Shown here: piece after piece, positions 42,891 to 52,990 of the stretch
Position numbering within the stretch: position 1 is the stretch's first letter
How the letters are laid out: each line of letters starts with the position of its first letter
Origin: Dasypus novemcinctus
Taxonomy: Eukaryota > Chordata > Mammalia > Cingulata > Dasypodidae
DNA: 64,000 nucleotides
NCBI RefSeq assembly: GCF_030445035.2
Contig: NC_080688.1
Span: 63,707,449-63,771,448 of the forward strand
Direction of reading: 5' to 3'
Notes under the pieces: generated by a model
Seen by the model: only the letters and a program-made list of their open reading frames with translations
What the model was told of the DNA's origin: nothing
Database searches by the model: none
Position numbers and translations under genes: made by a program

Positions 42891-43165
42891 TGTCAATGTA
42901 TTATTGAACAAGAATTTATTGAGGGCTGAATACAGACAGGTCAGAGTTGGGGTGAGGGAGAGGAGAGACACAGTGCATTAGCACACAAATCATTTCATTA
43001 TAATTGTGGTAAATGGTGAAGAGGGAAAATTACAGGACGCCCTGACATTGGGTATCGGGGGGCAATAATGTCATTCCAGAGATCAGGGAAGGCTTCCCTG
43101 AGGAGGTGGCATTGAAGCTGGGCTCCAAAGGACAGGAAGGAGTGAGCCAGACCAGAAAGGAGGGC
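42891..43165 (+). repeat. old high-copy repeat (same kind as 7.4 kb)
   Basis: 'gaacaagaatttattgagggctg', 'ggtaaatggtgaagagggaaaattacagg' and 'gatcagggaaggcttccctgaggaggtggcattgaagctgggc' make this one of the clearer copies. Confidence 0.7.
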
Positions 43166-43839
43166 GAGAGCTTTCTAGACCGAGGGCCTGGTGTGCTCAG
43201 GAAACGAAAATGCCAGGAAAGGTTGTCTTCTCATCCTCACGGCTCTGTGACCGCAGGGGTGCTCATCTGCGTTCCTGGCTCCGTCACTTTCCGGATGCGG
43301 CCAGGGACTCCCCGCACTCGTCTCAGTCACCACAGTGCACAGCAACTGGGACTGTTTGTAAACACGGTAGATCCAGCTGGCGACTCTGCTCTAAATCTTG
43401 TCGCCAGAATAGCCTGGTCTTAAGGCACGCTGGTGCACAGCACTCAGACATTCTCGTTTCCGCGGTGGGATGAGCGGGTGACCCGGTTTGCCCCGTCTTG
43501 GTTTGCGCCGGTGCCCCCAGCATGATTTTTCAGAGCACCTCCTTTCACTTTCAAAGGTGTCCCAGTTTGAGCTACAAATGCCCTCTTCATCCTAACTCTC
43601 GGGGCACATAGAAAGGTCCTGGGAGCAGGACTGATGCATTCAAAGGTGCCGCTTTGTCTACTGATCTACGGACTGTAACCAGTAACCAGTGCCCAGTCCT
43701 TTGTTGGTTTTCCGCCCCCCAGTCCTCTCCTTTCTAGAGTTATTCCATTTTCAGGAACAACTCCCACTTATTTCCAGGTTGGGACACTTCAGCCTAGCTA
43801 CAGGGCCACATTCTTAAGAAACCCCCTGGGGCGGGGCGG
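43166..43839. other. unassigned unique DNA
   Basis: Nothing recognised; 43550-43600 ('gtgtcccagtttgagctacaaatgcc') may be decayed MIR-type sequence. Confidence 0.35.
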
Positions 43840-44000
43840 TAGAGTGGGAAGAAGACAGACGGGCGCCTCGGGTGACCTGCGTGTTGGCGCTAGTTCTGCC
43901 ATACCTGGTTCGTTGACCTTGGGCAAGTCGTTTCACGTGGCCAGACTCAGTGTTTCTCTTTGTTGAATGAAGATAATACCCTCATGCCATCAGGGCGAGG
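43840..44000 (+). repeat. MIR fragment
   Basis: 'gttctgccatacctggttcgttgaccttgggcaagtcgtttcacg' and 'cagtgtttctctttgttgaatgaagataatacc' in sense order. Confidence 0.75.
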
Positions 44001-44474
44001 TGGAATGGTGGGTGCCTACGGCAAGGGCAAGGAGGAAACAGTGGAAGTCCCGGAGTGGAACCCCTGGCTTTGATCTGGAGATACTGACAACGCGATAGGC
44101 AGCATAATCATCAGGCTAACAATAATAATGTTTTGACTCACCAGGACCGCCCCCTAGGAAACTATTCCTGAGCAGGAGGCTGTACACCCTCCCGCCATCC
44201 TCGCCTTAACCGCCAGAGTCAGGGTCTAAGCCCAACTGTCAGCAAAGGAGGAGGAAGATAAACCTCTGTGTGCAGAAGGAAAGAGGCCAGCGCGGGCAGA
44301 GGCAGCAGAACGTTACTCCAGCAGCTGCCAAGAACATCAAGCCGGCAGAATCCTGGTTGCCTCGGACAATTTTTTCCTTTTTTCTTCCTTTTTGGAAGCT
44401 GGAGATCCCCGTGCCAAGCCCTCAAAGCAGCCCCGACTTTCCATGCAATAAAGCAGCAGTGAGAAAGGCTCAGA
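44001..44474. other. unassigned unique DNA
   Basis: No gene or named repeat. Short AAT runs near 44120. Confidence 0.35.
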
Positions 44475-44668
44475 GTAATTAAGTGGCTGACGCACAGAAG
44501 AAGCCGTTACAAAGAATTGACTAAATTGCCCATTCATTAGCAGCTCGGCATGGAAGGAGAATTACAAATAGACGGCGGAGCCCGCAGTAATTCAATCTAA
44601 CCTTGTACTTACAGAAAACAATGAGATAATGAACAGAAAAATTACCAGGCACATATTGTATTTTGTTA
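44475..44668. promoter_or_regulatory. candidate conserved non-coding element, left block
   Basis: Unique sequence with dense homeodomain-type cores: 'cagagtaattaagtggctg' (44471), 'aattgactaaattgcccattcattagcagc', 'gcagtaattcaatctaacc' and 'caatgagataatgaac'. CpG sites such as those in 'agacggcggagcccgcag' are kept inside AT-rich DNA. No repeat signature. The texture is that of a vertebrate developmental enhancer, but this was not tested. Confidence 0.4.
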
Positions 44669-44670
44669 AA

Positions 44671-44711
44671 GGGGCGGGTGGGGGGGCACGGGGGAGGTGG
44701 GGGGCGGGGGG
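44671..44711 (+). other. guanine-rich tract, possible G-quadruplex
   Basis: Eight or so runs of three or more G within 41 bp, broken by single C, T or A bases. It separates two AT-rich blocks. It could form a quadruplex on the plus strand; this follows from the run pattern only. Confidence 0.7.
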
Positions 44712-44714
44712 AGC

Positions 44715-45010
44715 TCAGGGACGGACTGGCACATGCAATGCTAATGGCCTCGCTCAAGCTGAGCAAACGTTTCTCCAACACAATCATAGTTCTCAGTCTA
44801 AGGGCCTCTGGGGAGCTGAGATGAGGCAAGATCGCGAACAAAAAAATGTAATTTATAAGGCGTCTGTGGACTGGAATTTATCATCGGATCCGCTCGCCGC
44901 CGCTCAATTGATATGTAGTTGATTTCAAACAACACCCCCCGGGCGCCCAGAGGGAACATTTTTTAGATTTTACGCTTGGATATATCTGTTTAACTCGCCA
45001 TTTACCAAAA
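44715..45010. promoter_or_regulatory. candidate conserved non-coding element, right block
   Basis: It contains 'gcacatgcaatgctaatggcc', 'gtaatttataaggcgtctgtgg', 'gctcaattgatatgtagttgatttcaaac' and 'gattttacgcttggatatatctg', with CpG kept in 'atccgctcgccgccgctc'. Unique, no repeat. Reads as a continuation of the left block. Confidence 0.4.
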
Positions 45011-46004
45011 CAACGGCTGATGACAGCACAAACCAGTCACTCTGGAGAAAACAGCGCACACGCTCCTCGCGCGCGCACAGGCATTGGAGAGCACAGGCAG
45101 CCATAACAACGGCAAAAAATCCCTGCTCAGCCCCAAAACCGCCGTGGCTCTGGAGAAGGAAAGGGGAGAAAGAAAAAATAATAAAGCCCAAAGCTCTAGC
45201 CTTTCTCGGCGACGTCGCAGGACCGAGTGTGGCGGTGGTTGTTAGGGCTCACGCCAACACCTCCCACTCTCTCGGTTGAGCAGCTTAGAAAGGCTCGGCT
45301 CCCTTCCAGCTCACCTCCTCGGCCCCTGGCTGGACCAGAACTGGACTCACCAGTGATCCAGAAGCCCCCGGACCTCAGTGGGCAGGAGAAAATGGCAGGC
45401 TTCACGGAGGGGAACGGGAGGCCAGGCAGATGGGTGGTGGACCAGGGCACTGCCCCCCTCCCAGGCTACCAGGCCCCCAGACGTGGCCAAAGGGAGTCTT
45501 AGAAAGGTGTGGAAAAATTCCAAAGTGCGTTCAGAGGCAGAGATGATGGGTCCTTCTGTTTTGAGGACACCGACTCACCTGCCCTTTGGGGCCCAGGTGG
45601 ACATAGGAGCATTAAGTACATCTCTGGGTTCGGGGTGAGAATCAGCCCGTATTCAGCAGGCTTGTTCTTCCCTGCAGGGTCCCTGCACCTTGGACCAAGG
45701 CCCTAGTGCAGTGCTTAGTGAGAGTGAAGAACTGTTGGGACAGTTCCCACCTGAAGAATCTGACAAACTGTGAAAGTGGGAACTCGTCCCTTGACCATGT
45801 ATCTTCCTTCAAAATGAAGAGCTGCCTCCCAGGCACCAACAGCCATTAGGCGCTCATGGCAGTGAACTCTATGAGCTATAGGAGTGCACTTGAAATTAGT
45901 CAGTAGTCTGAGCTCTGGGGCCAGTGGCCAGCAGGACAGCCAGTAGGGGGCAGTCCAGCCCAATGGGAAGAACACTGAAATGGCCCTCCAGGAAAATTCC
46001 GGGT
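45011..46004. other. unassigned unique DNA, partly CpG-containing
   Basis: 45040-45240 keeps several CpG ('cacgctcctcgcgcgcgc', 'ctcggcgacgtcgcag') and may be part of the regulatory block. The rest is ordinary. No gene. Confidence 0.35.
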
Positions 46005-46200
46005 TTATTCCCACTTGGCCACCGATGCACTGTGAGACCCTGAGAGCATCACCAATTCCAGTCTCAGGGCCTCAGTCGGGGTATTTATGAACTAGCCCTG
46101 ATGCTGCCTGACCTTATGCCCATCTTACAGGGTGCTCTGAAATAAATATCTGGGAAGTACGTGAGCTATAAAAAGTCTACATAAATATTAAGTGTATGAA
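46005..46200 (+). repeat. MIR, decayed
   Basis: 'cacttggccaccgatgcactgtgagaccctgagagcatcacc', 'ctcagggcctcagtcggggtatttatg', 'acagggtgctctgaaataaat' follows sense MIR with substitutions. Confidence 0.65.
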
Positions 46201-46204
46201 AGAA

Positions 46205-46398
46205 TTAACCAGTAGTTCTCAAGGTACAGTCCTGGGACCAGCAGTATCAGCATCACGTGGAAACCTAGACAGGCAAATTTTGGGGCCCCACCCCAGGCTT
46301 ACTGAATCAGATACTCTGAGGATGGAGCCCCCCCATCTTGTTTTCACAAACCTCCAGGTGATTCTGGTGCATGCTCAAGTTTGGAAACGAATGATCTA
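46205..46398 (-). mobile_element. MER5A hAT-type DNA transposon, near full length
   Basis: 'agtagttctcaaggtacagtcctgggaccagcagtatcagcatcacg' at the left, 'ggggccccaccccaggcttactgaatcagatactctgagg' in the middle and 'cctccaggtgattctggtgcatgctcaagtttgg' at the right make a nearly complete MER5A in antisense. MER5A is a short non-autonomous element moved by hAT (Charlie) transposases; it codes for nothing. Confidence 0.92.
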
Positions 46399-46984
46399 GT
46401 TAATACAGACTGTGTCACTTGCTGAGACTACAAAGGGCAGCTGAGAAAAATAGTTTCGGAGACCGATAAATCTCTTGCAGTCAAGCAAAAAGCTGCTCCA
46501 AAGATTGTAACTCCTACTATTAATCAAATATTAATGTTTACATTTGGATCATGTTGTGTACTTTTCAAGCAATTTCAAATATCCAATTTCATTTGATTCT
46601 TTAATTTATTCTATGAGGCAGGCAGGCCTATATATATTGTCCCAAGAAGCACATTGATTCAACAAAAGTTACTCAGTAACAGTGGGGATGGGGTAGCAAT
46701 GATGAGGTGAGTAAAACTTAGGACTGCAGTATTCCACACTACCTTTTAATCACAGTATCATAGATAGATCTTCACATCTGGAAGCAATCTTATAACTGAT
46801 ACATCTTCATATAGAAAATATTCTCATTTCGCCTCACTCTTTCAAGCACTCTCCCATTTCTTACCCGCTTCCAGCTCACTATCAAGTCTCTATGCTATTC
46901 CTTGGCTCATGTAGGGCTCCAGAGAGATGTGGAAAGCAAGAGGACTTTGGTCTTAACCTAAGAGAGGACCATGAACCTGACCAT
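46399..46984. other. unassigned unique DNA
   Basis: A MIR-like piece may be at 46550-46630 ('atttgattctttaatttattctatgaggcagg'). No gene. Confidence 0.35.
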
Positions 46985-47105
46985 CCAGCAAATAATAGGG
47001 GCACCATTGTTGTCTCCATTTTAGAGATGAGGAAACAAAGGACCTGGGGTAAAGAGGTTGCTTAAGGTTACACAGCTTCTTAGAGATAGAATTGAAACTA
47101 GAAGC
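46985..47105 (-). repeat. MIR fragment, antisense
   Basis: 'gttgtctccattttagagatgaggaaacaaaggacc' and 'gttgcttaaggttacacagcttcttagagatag' match antisense MIR. Confidence 0.85.
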
Positions 47106-47109
47106 CAGG

Positions 47110-47460
47110 AGACTTTTCTTTGAAAAAAAAACTTTTATTATAGTAATATGTATACAACTCAAAATTTCTCATTTTAACCATTTCAGGTGTACAATCAGTG
47201 GTGGTAATTACATTCACAATATTGTGCTACCATCACCCAAACTTTTCCACCCTCTGAAACAAATTTTGTACCCCTTAAGCAATAACTCCCCATTCCCCTC
47301 TTCCTGCAGCCCCTGGTAACCTGTAATCTATTCTCTGTCCCTACGAATTTGCTTATTCTAGGTATTTCATATAAATGAGATTGTACAATATTTGTCTTTT
47401 TTGAGTCAGGCTTCTTTCACTCAGTGTGACACATATCCAAACTTTGTTCCTTTTTATGGA
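47110..47460 (-). repeat. old L1 fragment (L1M-type)
   Basis: 'aacttttattatagtaatatgtatacaactc', 'ccatttcaggtgtacaatcagtgg', 'ttacattcacaatattgtgctaccatcaccc', 'cagcccctggtaacctgtaatctattctctgtcc', 'gtatttcatataaatgag' are in the order of a common L1M segment. Orientation is inferred and may be reversed. Confidence 0.8.
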
Positions 47461-47494
47461 AACCAGGAATCTTGACTCTTAGGTGCAACTTAGG

Positions 47495-47880
47495 TGGGAA
47501 GGGGAGGTGGTTCAAGCAGTTGGGCACCTTCCTTCCACATGGGAGGTCTCGGGTTCGGTTTCTGGGGCCTCCTAAAAAAGACTGCAAGCTGATGTGATTG
47601 ACTGGCACAGCAAGCTGACACAATGAGATGATGCAATGAGGTGATGAAAGAAGAGACACAACAAGGAAACACAATGAGAGACCAACAAGCAGGGAGCAGA
47701 GGTGGCTCAAGTAATTGGGCATCTCCCTTCCACATGGGCAGTCCCAGGTTTGGTTCCTGGTGCCTCCTGAAAAAAAGTAAAAAAAAGAACACACAACAAA
47801 GAGACACAGAGAGCAGACAATGAGCACAAACAATGAGGGAGAGGGGGGGAGAAATAAATAAATTAAATCTTTAAAAAAAA
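47495..47880 (+). mobile_element. dimeric DAS-type SINE
   Basis: Two related tRNA-like units lie head to tail. Unit 1 starts at 47495 ('ggaggtggttcaagcagttgggcacc', B-box area 'gggttcggtttc' at 47550) and runs to about 47691. Unit 2 starts at 47692 ('gggagcagaggtggctcaagtaattgggcatc', B-box area 'aggtttggttcc' at 47747) and ends in 'aaataaataaattaaatct' plus poly-A at 47880. The dimer form fits the DAS-II type of xenarthrans; two separate insertions cannot be excluded. No clear target duplication. Confidence 0.85.
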
Positions 47881-49059
47881 CTACATACAGGGAGGTAGAA
47901 AGCAGTCTGGAAGTGGATACCTTTAAATGTTGGCTGTTAAATAGCAATTACCAAGTGCCCAGAGGACTTTTTGTATTGACTCATCTCTATTTTGCTGTCT
48001 CTCAGATACATGTACCCACACCACACACATTTGTGATGTTCTATAAAAATCTTAGCGGTCATGTCTTCAGTGAACCACCTGGCACAGAAAATCTTCCTGT
48101 GCATTCCTGCTGGGTCATTGAACCTCTCCTTGCCTACACAGACTGATTGGGATCTCACTGCTGCACAAGGCATTTGTGAGGCACTGCACCAATTCATCAG
48201 GTGCTACTCAAAAAAGCCTTTGGGGTTCATGTGCCAATCACTCCCATCCTCACCTCTGATGTGATTCCTTTTCCCAGAAGCTCGTTTGAGGATGTAGAGT
48301 CCCTGGGAGGTGTCAACTTAAGCCATCACTGGCTGAATACCTGCCCCTGCTTCATCAGGGAACCCTTGTCTGGAATTAGGAAGTGGGCAACAAGAGCCCT
48401 GTGAGGAAAAAGACTCTTGGTCAGGATCAGCGGAAACTTCCCATGAACCTCCCAAGTCGTCCCCTCTTTCCACACCTCTGCAAGAACTCCCACCCTCCAT
48501 CCCAAAAACAGACAACCAGGAAACAGCTTCAGGAGACTGAGGAAATCAATGATGAAACTCAAAGAGATCACTTGAAATCCACTTAGGAAGATGCAGATGC
48601 CCATCCTGAGTAAGCGCTCTCACTTGCTTAATCTTTCAACCAACTTTCTAACCCCTATTTGCTAGCCTTCAGGTTGGGAGCACGCATGGTCTCTAACAGC
48701 TTACCCTGCGCAAGGGACCAGCAGTGAGAGGAGCTTAACAGCGAGTGGCCATTCCTAGGATCCCCTTGCCTACAAAAAGCTAAAGTCAGCCTAGTTCGGA
48801 CTCAAAAAAAGAACCATAAACAGAGAATTAATGAGAATTGGATGTTTAATGAAGCTCTCATCTCATGCAAGGATTAATGAGTTCCCCTTGATAGGGAGTT
48901 AAAGACACCCTTTTTACTTAGTGAAGATAAATGGTCTCACTTTGACCCCTCATTAGGCAGCTTCCTGGCATTTATTCCATTCCCTACCCCAGGTTGACTT
49001 AGGCTGCTCAGGCTGGGAGACAAGGAGAAAGAGAGCTTTTGAGTCCATTCATTTCATTC
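47881..49059. other. unassigned unique DNA
   Basis: No gene. 48400-48600 is open on both strands without motifs; 48800-48960 is AT-rich and unique. Confidence 0.35.
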
Positions 49060-49230
49060 TGCATGACCTGAACCCTAGACTCTGGTGGGATGTTCAGGGT
49101 TGTATCACAGAAGGTCAGAGCTGGGAGGACTGTAAACACCAGCCAGTCCGACTGCATCATTTTTCAGAGTGAAGGCACCTGAATTGTAAATAGGGATGGG
49201 GTCCTAATCACACAGCAATGCCTCATTTAT
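49060..49230 (-). repeat. MIR-like fragment
   Basis: 'aaggtcagagctgggaggactgtaaacaccagccagtccgactgcatc' and 'ttttcagagtgaaggcacctg' resemble an old repeat phrase often joined to MIR. Confidence 0.45.
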
Positions 49231-49734
49231 TTGGCATTTCCAAAGACTGAGTGGCCCCCACAATTGAATTTGCTAGAGGAGTGGTTTTTCAGCTCTGATG
49301 TATTTTCAATAATCATTGACAAAAATCTTTTCAAAATTTATTACATATTTCCATGTTAAATAAATTACATTTGCCAAGCATAATTTAACCTTTTCTCACT
49401 GCAATCATCATTGGTATGAGCATGCATTAATGTGCTGGGTCAAAAAAAAAGTGCTATTGAGGAGGATGAGGCTGTTTATCCCTACACAGAATGGTCCCAA
49501 AGTGCTGACACTTTAATGTACTTGGATCTGAACTTAAAAATTCTATTTCTTTACTTTTTGTAAAAATGTCAGCTGTTAAGAAACAGTGTATTGAAATAGA
49601 AAGAAGGGTAGAAAAGGAATCCTTAGACTAAAAGTACTGGGCCCAGCGAATATTATATCTTGCTTGCCAGTGTATACTCAATGCCTACCACAGGGCCTGG
49701 GACAGAGTAGATGATCAATAATTAGTTGATGAAT
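49231..49734. other. unassigned unique DNA
   Basis: AT-rich. A likely L2 tail at 49665-49740 ('cagtgtatactcaatgcctaccacagggcctgggacagagtag..gatgaataaatgaat'). Confidence 0.4.
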
Positions 49735-49890
49735 AAATGAATAAGATGACTTGGTGTCTCATCCTGGCTTCACTCCTTACTAGCTGTCTTAACCAAGATG
49801 AACTCCAGTTTTTAAGCTTGTAAAAGGGGAACATTTCTTTCAGGGCTTCTGCAAAGATGAAATTAATTAAATAAAAGCATTGATATGGAA
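49735..49890 (+). repeat. MIR fragment
   Basis: 'gacttggtgtctcatcctggcttcactccttactagctgtc', 'cttgtaaaaggggaac' in sense order, decayed. Confidence 0.65.
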
Positions 49891-50673
49891 GTGTTTGTGC
49901 AGTGTAGAGTGACATACAGAGCACCCATAATGATAATCAATATATAATGAAAATCATAAACTTGTTATGTGATTGTCATTATATATCATGGGTTGCTGGG
50001 GAATGGTTTGCACTTCTGAAGGCGGGTTTGACACCAATGACCTTGGTGAAGTAAGGCAGTAGTCTAAGGAAAGGTGCAAGGTGATGGGCTGGGGACTTCC
50101 ACCTGGATAGAAAGTGTGTTGTGTGGCCCAGCGGTCTTCTGGTTGGCTCACTTTTGTTGGTGACAGGGGTCCCAGGACCCACTCTTCTCCCCTCCCTGAG
50201 CCCCCCATCACGACTCCCTGTCCACAGGACCCCATTGTCCCATCTCTTTGACCTCACTGGGTGTGAGGAACCCATCCACTTAAAGGTGGGCAAGACTTAA
50301 TACACCATGCCTTCTTGTGAGATCTGGATTAGGGTTGCTAAAGCAAGGGGACTTTCAGCCTTCTTCCTAATTAGAATTGTGTATTTTGTGTATTTTGTTC
50401 AGGGACAGAACATTTGCAAGGAACTTCTCAGTGTCATCTATCCACCTAAAGAATTTTCAAGAGCAGGAAATTTGCCTTTCAGAAAGGGAAAATGAAATGT
50501 TTAACCACCTAATATGAGTAGCTGACAGTGGAATTTCCAGGAAGTATTAGCTTCCAAATAGAGGGTATGTGGGTGGTAGAGATGGGGCTAGACTCAGGAG
50601 GGAGGTATTCTGCCTGTCATTTCTTAAATCCCTCAGTGAAGGAGGCCACCTATTTGTCAAAACTTTGTTCTCA
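49891..50673. other. unassigned unique DNA
   Basis: No gene. Minus frames of 93 and 104 codons at 49.95-50.29 kb overlap each other and have no motif. Confidence 0.35.
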
Positions 50674-50759
50674 GGGGAGCAGGTGTAGCTCAGTAGTTGA
50701 CTGTCTACTTCCCATGTATAAGGTCCTGGGTTCAATCCTCAGAGTCTAAAAAAAAAAAA
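50674..50759 (+). mobile_element. simple tRNA-derived SINE (DAS-I type)
   Basis: At 86 bp this is the minimal form: 'ggggagcaggtgtagctcagtagttg' with an A-box like tRNA (50685-50697), B-box ggttcaatc at 50729-50737, then 'agagtct' and poly-A. It keeps the tRNA-Ala-like promoter layout but cannot be a working tRNA: the acceptor end is not closed by the tail. It is the likely ancestor form of the larger DAS elements seen elsewhere in the window. Confidence 0.9.
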
Positions 50760-51020
50760 CCTTATTTACAAAACTCTGAGAACCCCTGTGGCACTGCTCA
50801 GGTTCACACCCCAAATTCCCAGCCTTCCTGTTTCTCCTAGATTCCAGGACAAGCTCAGATATCCTGACTCCCTTCCAGCTCATGCTTAGTTCCCTGCTCA
50901 TCCCTGAGAGACTGGGTACAAGAGTCTAATGCTAATAGTCTGGTAACCTTATAATCAACTTCTTCAAAGTCCTTATTAATGTTTTTGCCAGAGGTCTTCT
51001 TATAAGGAAGATTCAGAAAA
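50760..51020. other. unassigned unique DNA
   Basis: Nothing recognised. Confidence 0.35.
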
Positions 51021-51645
51021 TAGTGACAAACACAGCACAGCACCACAATCACCACCACCATCACCTTAACCATCGCCACCCTGACCACAACCACCAACAC
51101 CACAGGCACCACCAACACCAACACCAGCTTCACCACCATCACCAACACTGGCACCAGCACCACCTTCATCACCACCATCACCACCATCACCAGCACAGCC
51201 ACCAACACCGATACCACAACCACCAACAACTTTACTACCACGACCACCACCACTGTCACCAACAACACCACAACCACCACAAACTTTACCATCAGCAACA
51301 CTGTCACCAACACCAACACCACCTTCACCACCACCATCTTCACCACCTTCATCACCACCATCACCACCCCCACCATAGTCACCACCACCACCACCACAAC
51401 CACCACCAACTTCACTGTCACCAACACTGTCACCAACACCACGTTCACCACCACCACCACCACCACAGTCACCACTACCATCACCAGCACAGCCACCAAC
51501 AACGCAGTCACCCACACTAACAACAACACAATCACCAACAACACAACCACCAACAACACAGCCACCACCACCTTCACAACCACCGTCTTCATCCCCAACA
51601 CCAATACCACCAACACCATCACCATCATAACCACCAACAAACCCA
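51021..51645 (+). repeat. CAN/ACC trinucleotide array, about 620 bp
   Basis: An imperfect array of CAC, CCA, ACA, CAT and TCA triplets, almost pure A/C on the plus strand with scattered T. Because triplets such as CAN and ACN give no stops, both strands stay open: a His/Asn/Gln-rich 165-codon frame on plus and Val-rich 261-codon plus Gly-rich 149-codon frames on minus. These are composition effects, not genes. Longer homology units of about 30-50 bp seem to recur (for example 'ccaccttcaccaccaccatc' variants), pointing to minisatellite-like growth. Confidence 0.95.
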
Positions 51646-51800
51646 GAACTGGGTGTGAATTAGAATCCAGTCAGGTGTTAGCTCTATGGCCTTCTGAGAA
51701 TTACATAAATTTTCTGAACCTCAATTTCCTCTTATTCAAAGTGGTGATAAAAATAAAACTAGAGCTGTACAGAGTGCAAGCAATCTATGGGATGTGTGTG
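51646..51800 (+). repeat. MIR fragment
   Basis: 'cagtcaggtgttagctctatggccttctgagaattacataaattttctgaacctcaatttcctcttattc' follows sense MIR. Confidence 0.65.
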
Positions 51801-52645
51801 TGTCTACTATATGGAATGCCATCATATATATACATAATAGTTACTGTTAGAAGGGCACATTTGTCAAGAAAAGACTATGTAATTGCTCAATAGTTCATCA
51901 TTTCAGAGAATAAAGGGAGGTTCTCACCCCAAAGTTTTGGGGCACTTTGCCAGCTTGAGAAAAGAATGTAAAGATAATTTACATAATTACATAATTAATT
52001 CTCTGTCCTGAAGGAAGTCTTTCTTCAGCCCTGCCCTTTCTTGCCAGAGTGTGCCAACTGCCCTGTTTCTTCTCTCAACTCTATTTCCTCCAGCCCTGAG
52101 AGATACACGGTAGGAAGTGGTGGATTTGCTGAAGGAGATGCCTCTATTCTTTTTGCATCAATGTTGTAACAGATATGCCCAATATGACATCCAGATCCAC
52201 ACTGCCAAGTTCCTGGAGCTCAAGGCATTTTGAATAGAGAGATGCCAAAAGTTCGAGTCCCATCCAGCTTTCTCCAGCTCTTGCACCATCTTGGGCACTT
52301 GCTGACTGACATTGACCAGGCCCACTCCAGCACTATCACTGGGTGGCATTCTGCCTGCCTGTCTACCTCGCTTCCATCCTTCTGCTCATTTCTTGCCATT
52401 AGTCCCTAACCCACTGCTGTGTCCACAATGGCCCTGAACTCGAAGGCGCCCTCGCTGCTTCCATGGCCCCGCTCACTTGGAGGCATGTACGACGGCCCCT
52501 CTGCCCACCCTCTGTCCTCGGGGAGGGCACAGCTCTTGGCAGACAATTACTTACGACCTGCCGGAGGCACCACTCTGTTGGCATGCCAAACATCATCTCC
52601 TCTCCCTCCCGGCATGCCGGGCTCCTTTGACAAGGAAGGGTAAAG
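51801..52645. other. unassigned unique DNA
   Basis: A piece at 52015-52110 may be a repeat of L2 age. No gene. Confidence 0.35.
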
Positions 52646-52990
52646 ACCCTCCAGGGTTCTCAAGAACATCAATATGTTTTGTATTTAATGTGCTGGCTCT
52701 GTTACAGCAAATTAAAGCGAAGGGGCCTGGTAGAAAGGAACACAGCCCGCCGTTCCTCCGTCCCTTGTCGAGCAGGAGGCTCTGGAAATGGCACTCCAGT
52801 GTGGAGGAGGAGCGCACATTACACCCCCCTGCAGGAGCAGAGCAGACATTAGACAAAGCCCCGAGTCTTAATGGGACGCATCCGGCAAACATCTGAGCTT
52901 GGGCCTTCAATCACAAACGCTGCAGGATTTAAAAATGAATAAACTTCACATTGTGTTTCTCTTATTTATCCTTTATGCAAATTGTCCCTG
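52646..52990. promoter_or_regulatory. candidate conserved non-coding element
   Basis: Unique sequence: 'caatatgttttgtatttaatgtgctggctc', 'gttacagcaaattaaagcg', 'agacattagacaaagccccgagtcttaatgggacgcatccgg' and 'cttcacattgtgtttctcttatttatcctttatgcaaattg' (the last with an octamer ATGCAAAT at 52975-52982). Retained CpG pairs and no repeat texture suggest constraint; not tested. Confidence 0.35.

Noticed and set aside
50674..50759. Functional tRNA-Ala gene
   Set aside because: A- and B-box-like sequences are there but the sequence ends in 'agagtct' plus poly-A, as in a retroposed SINE.
50855..51640. 261-codon Val-rich frame and opposite His-rich frame
   Set aside because: Both arise from the CAN/ACC triplet array, which lacks stop triplets by composition.
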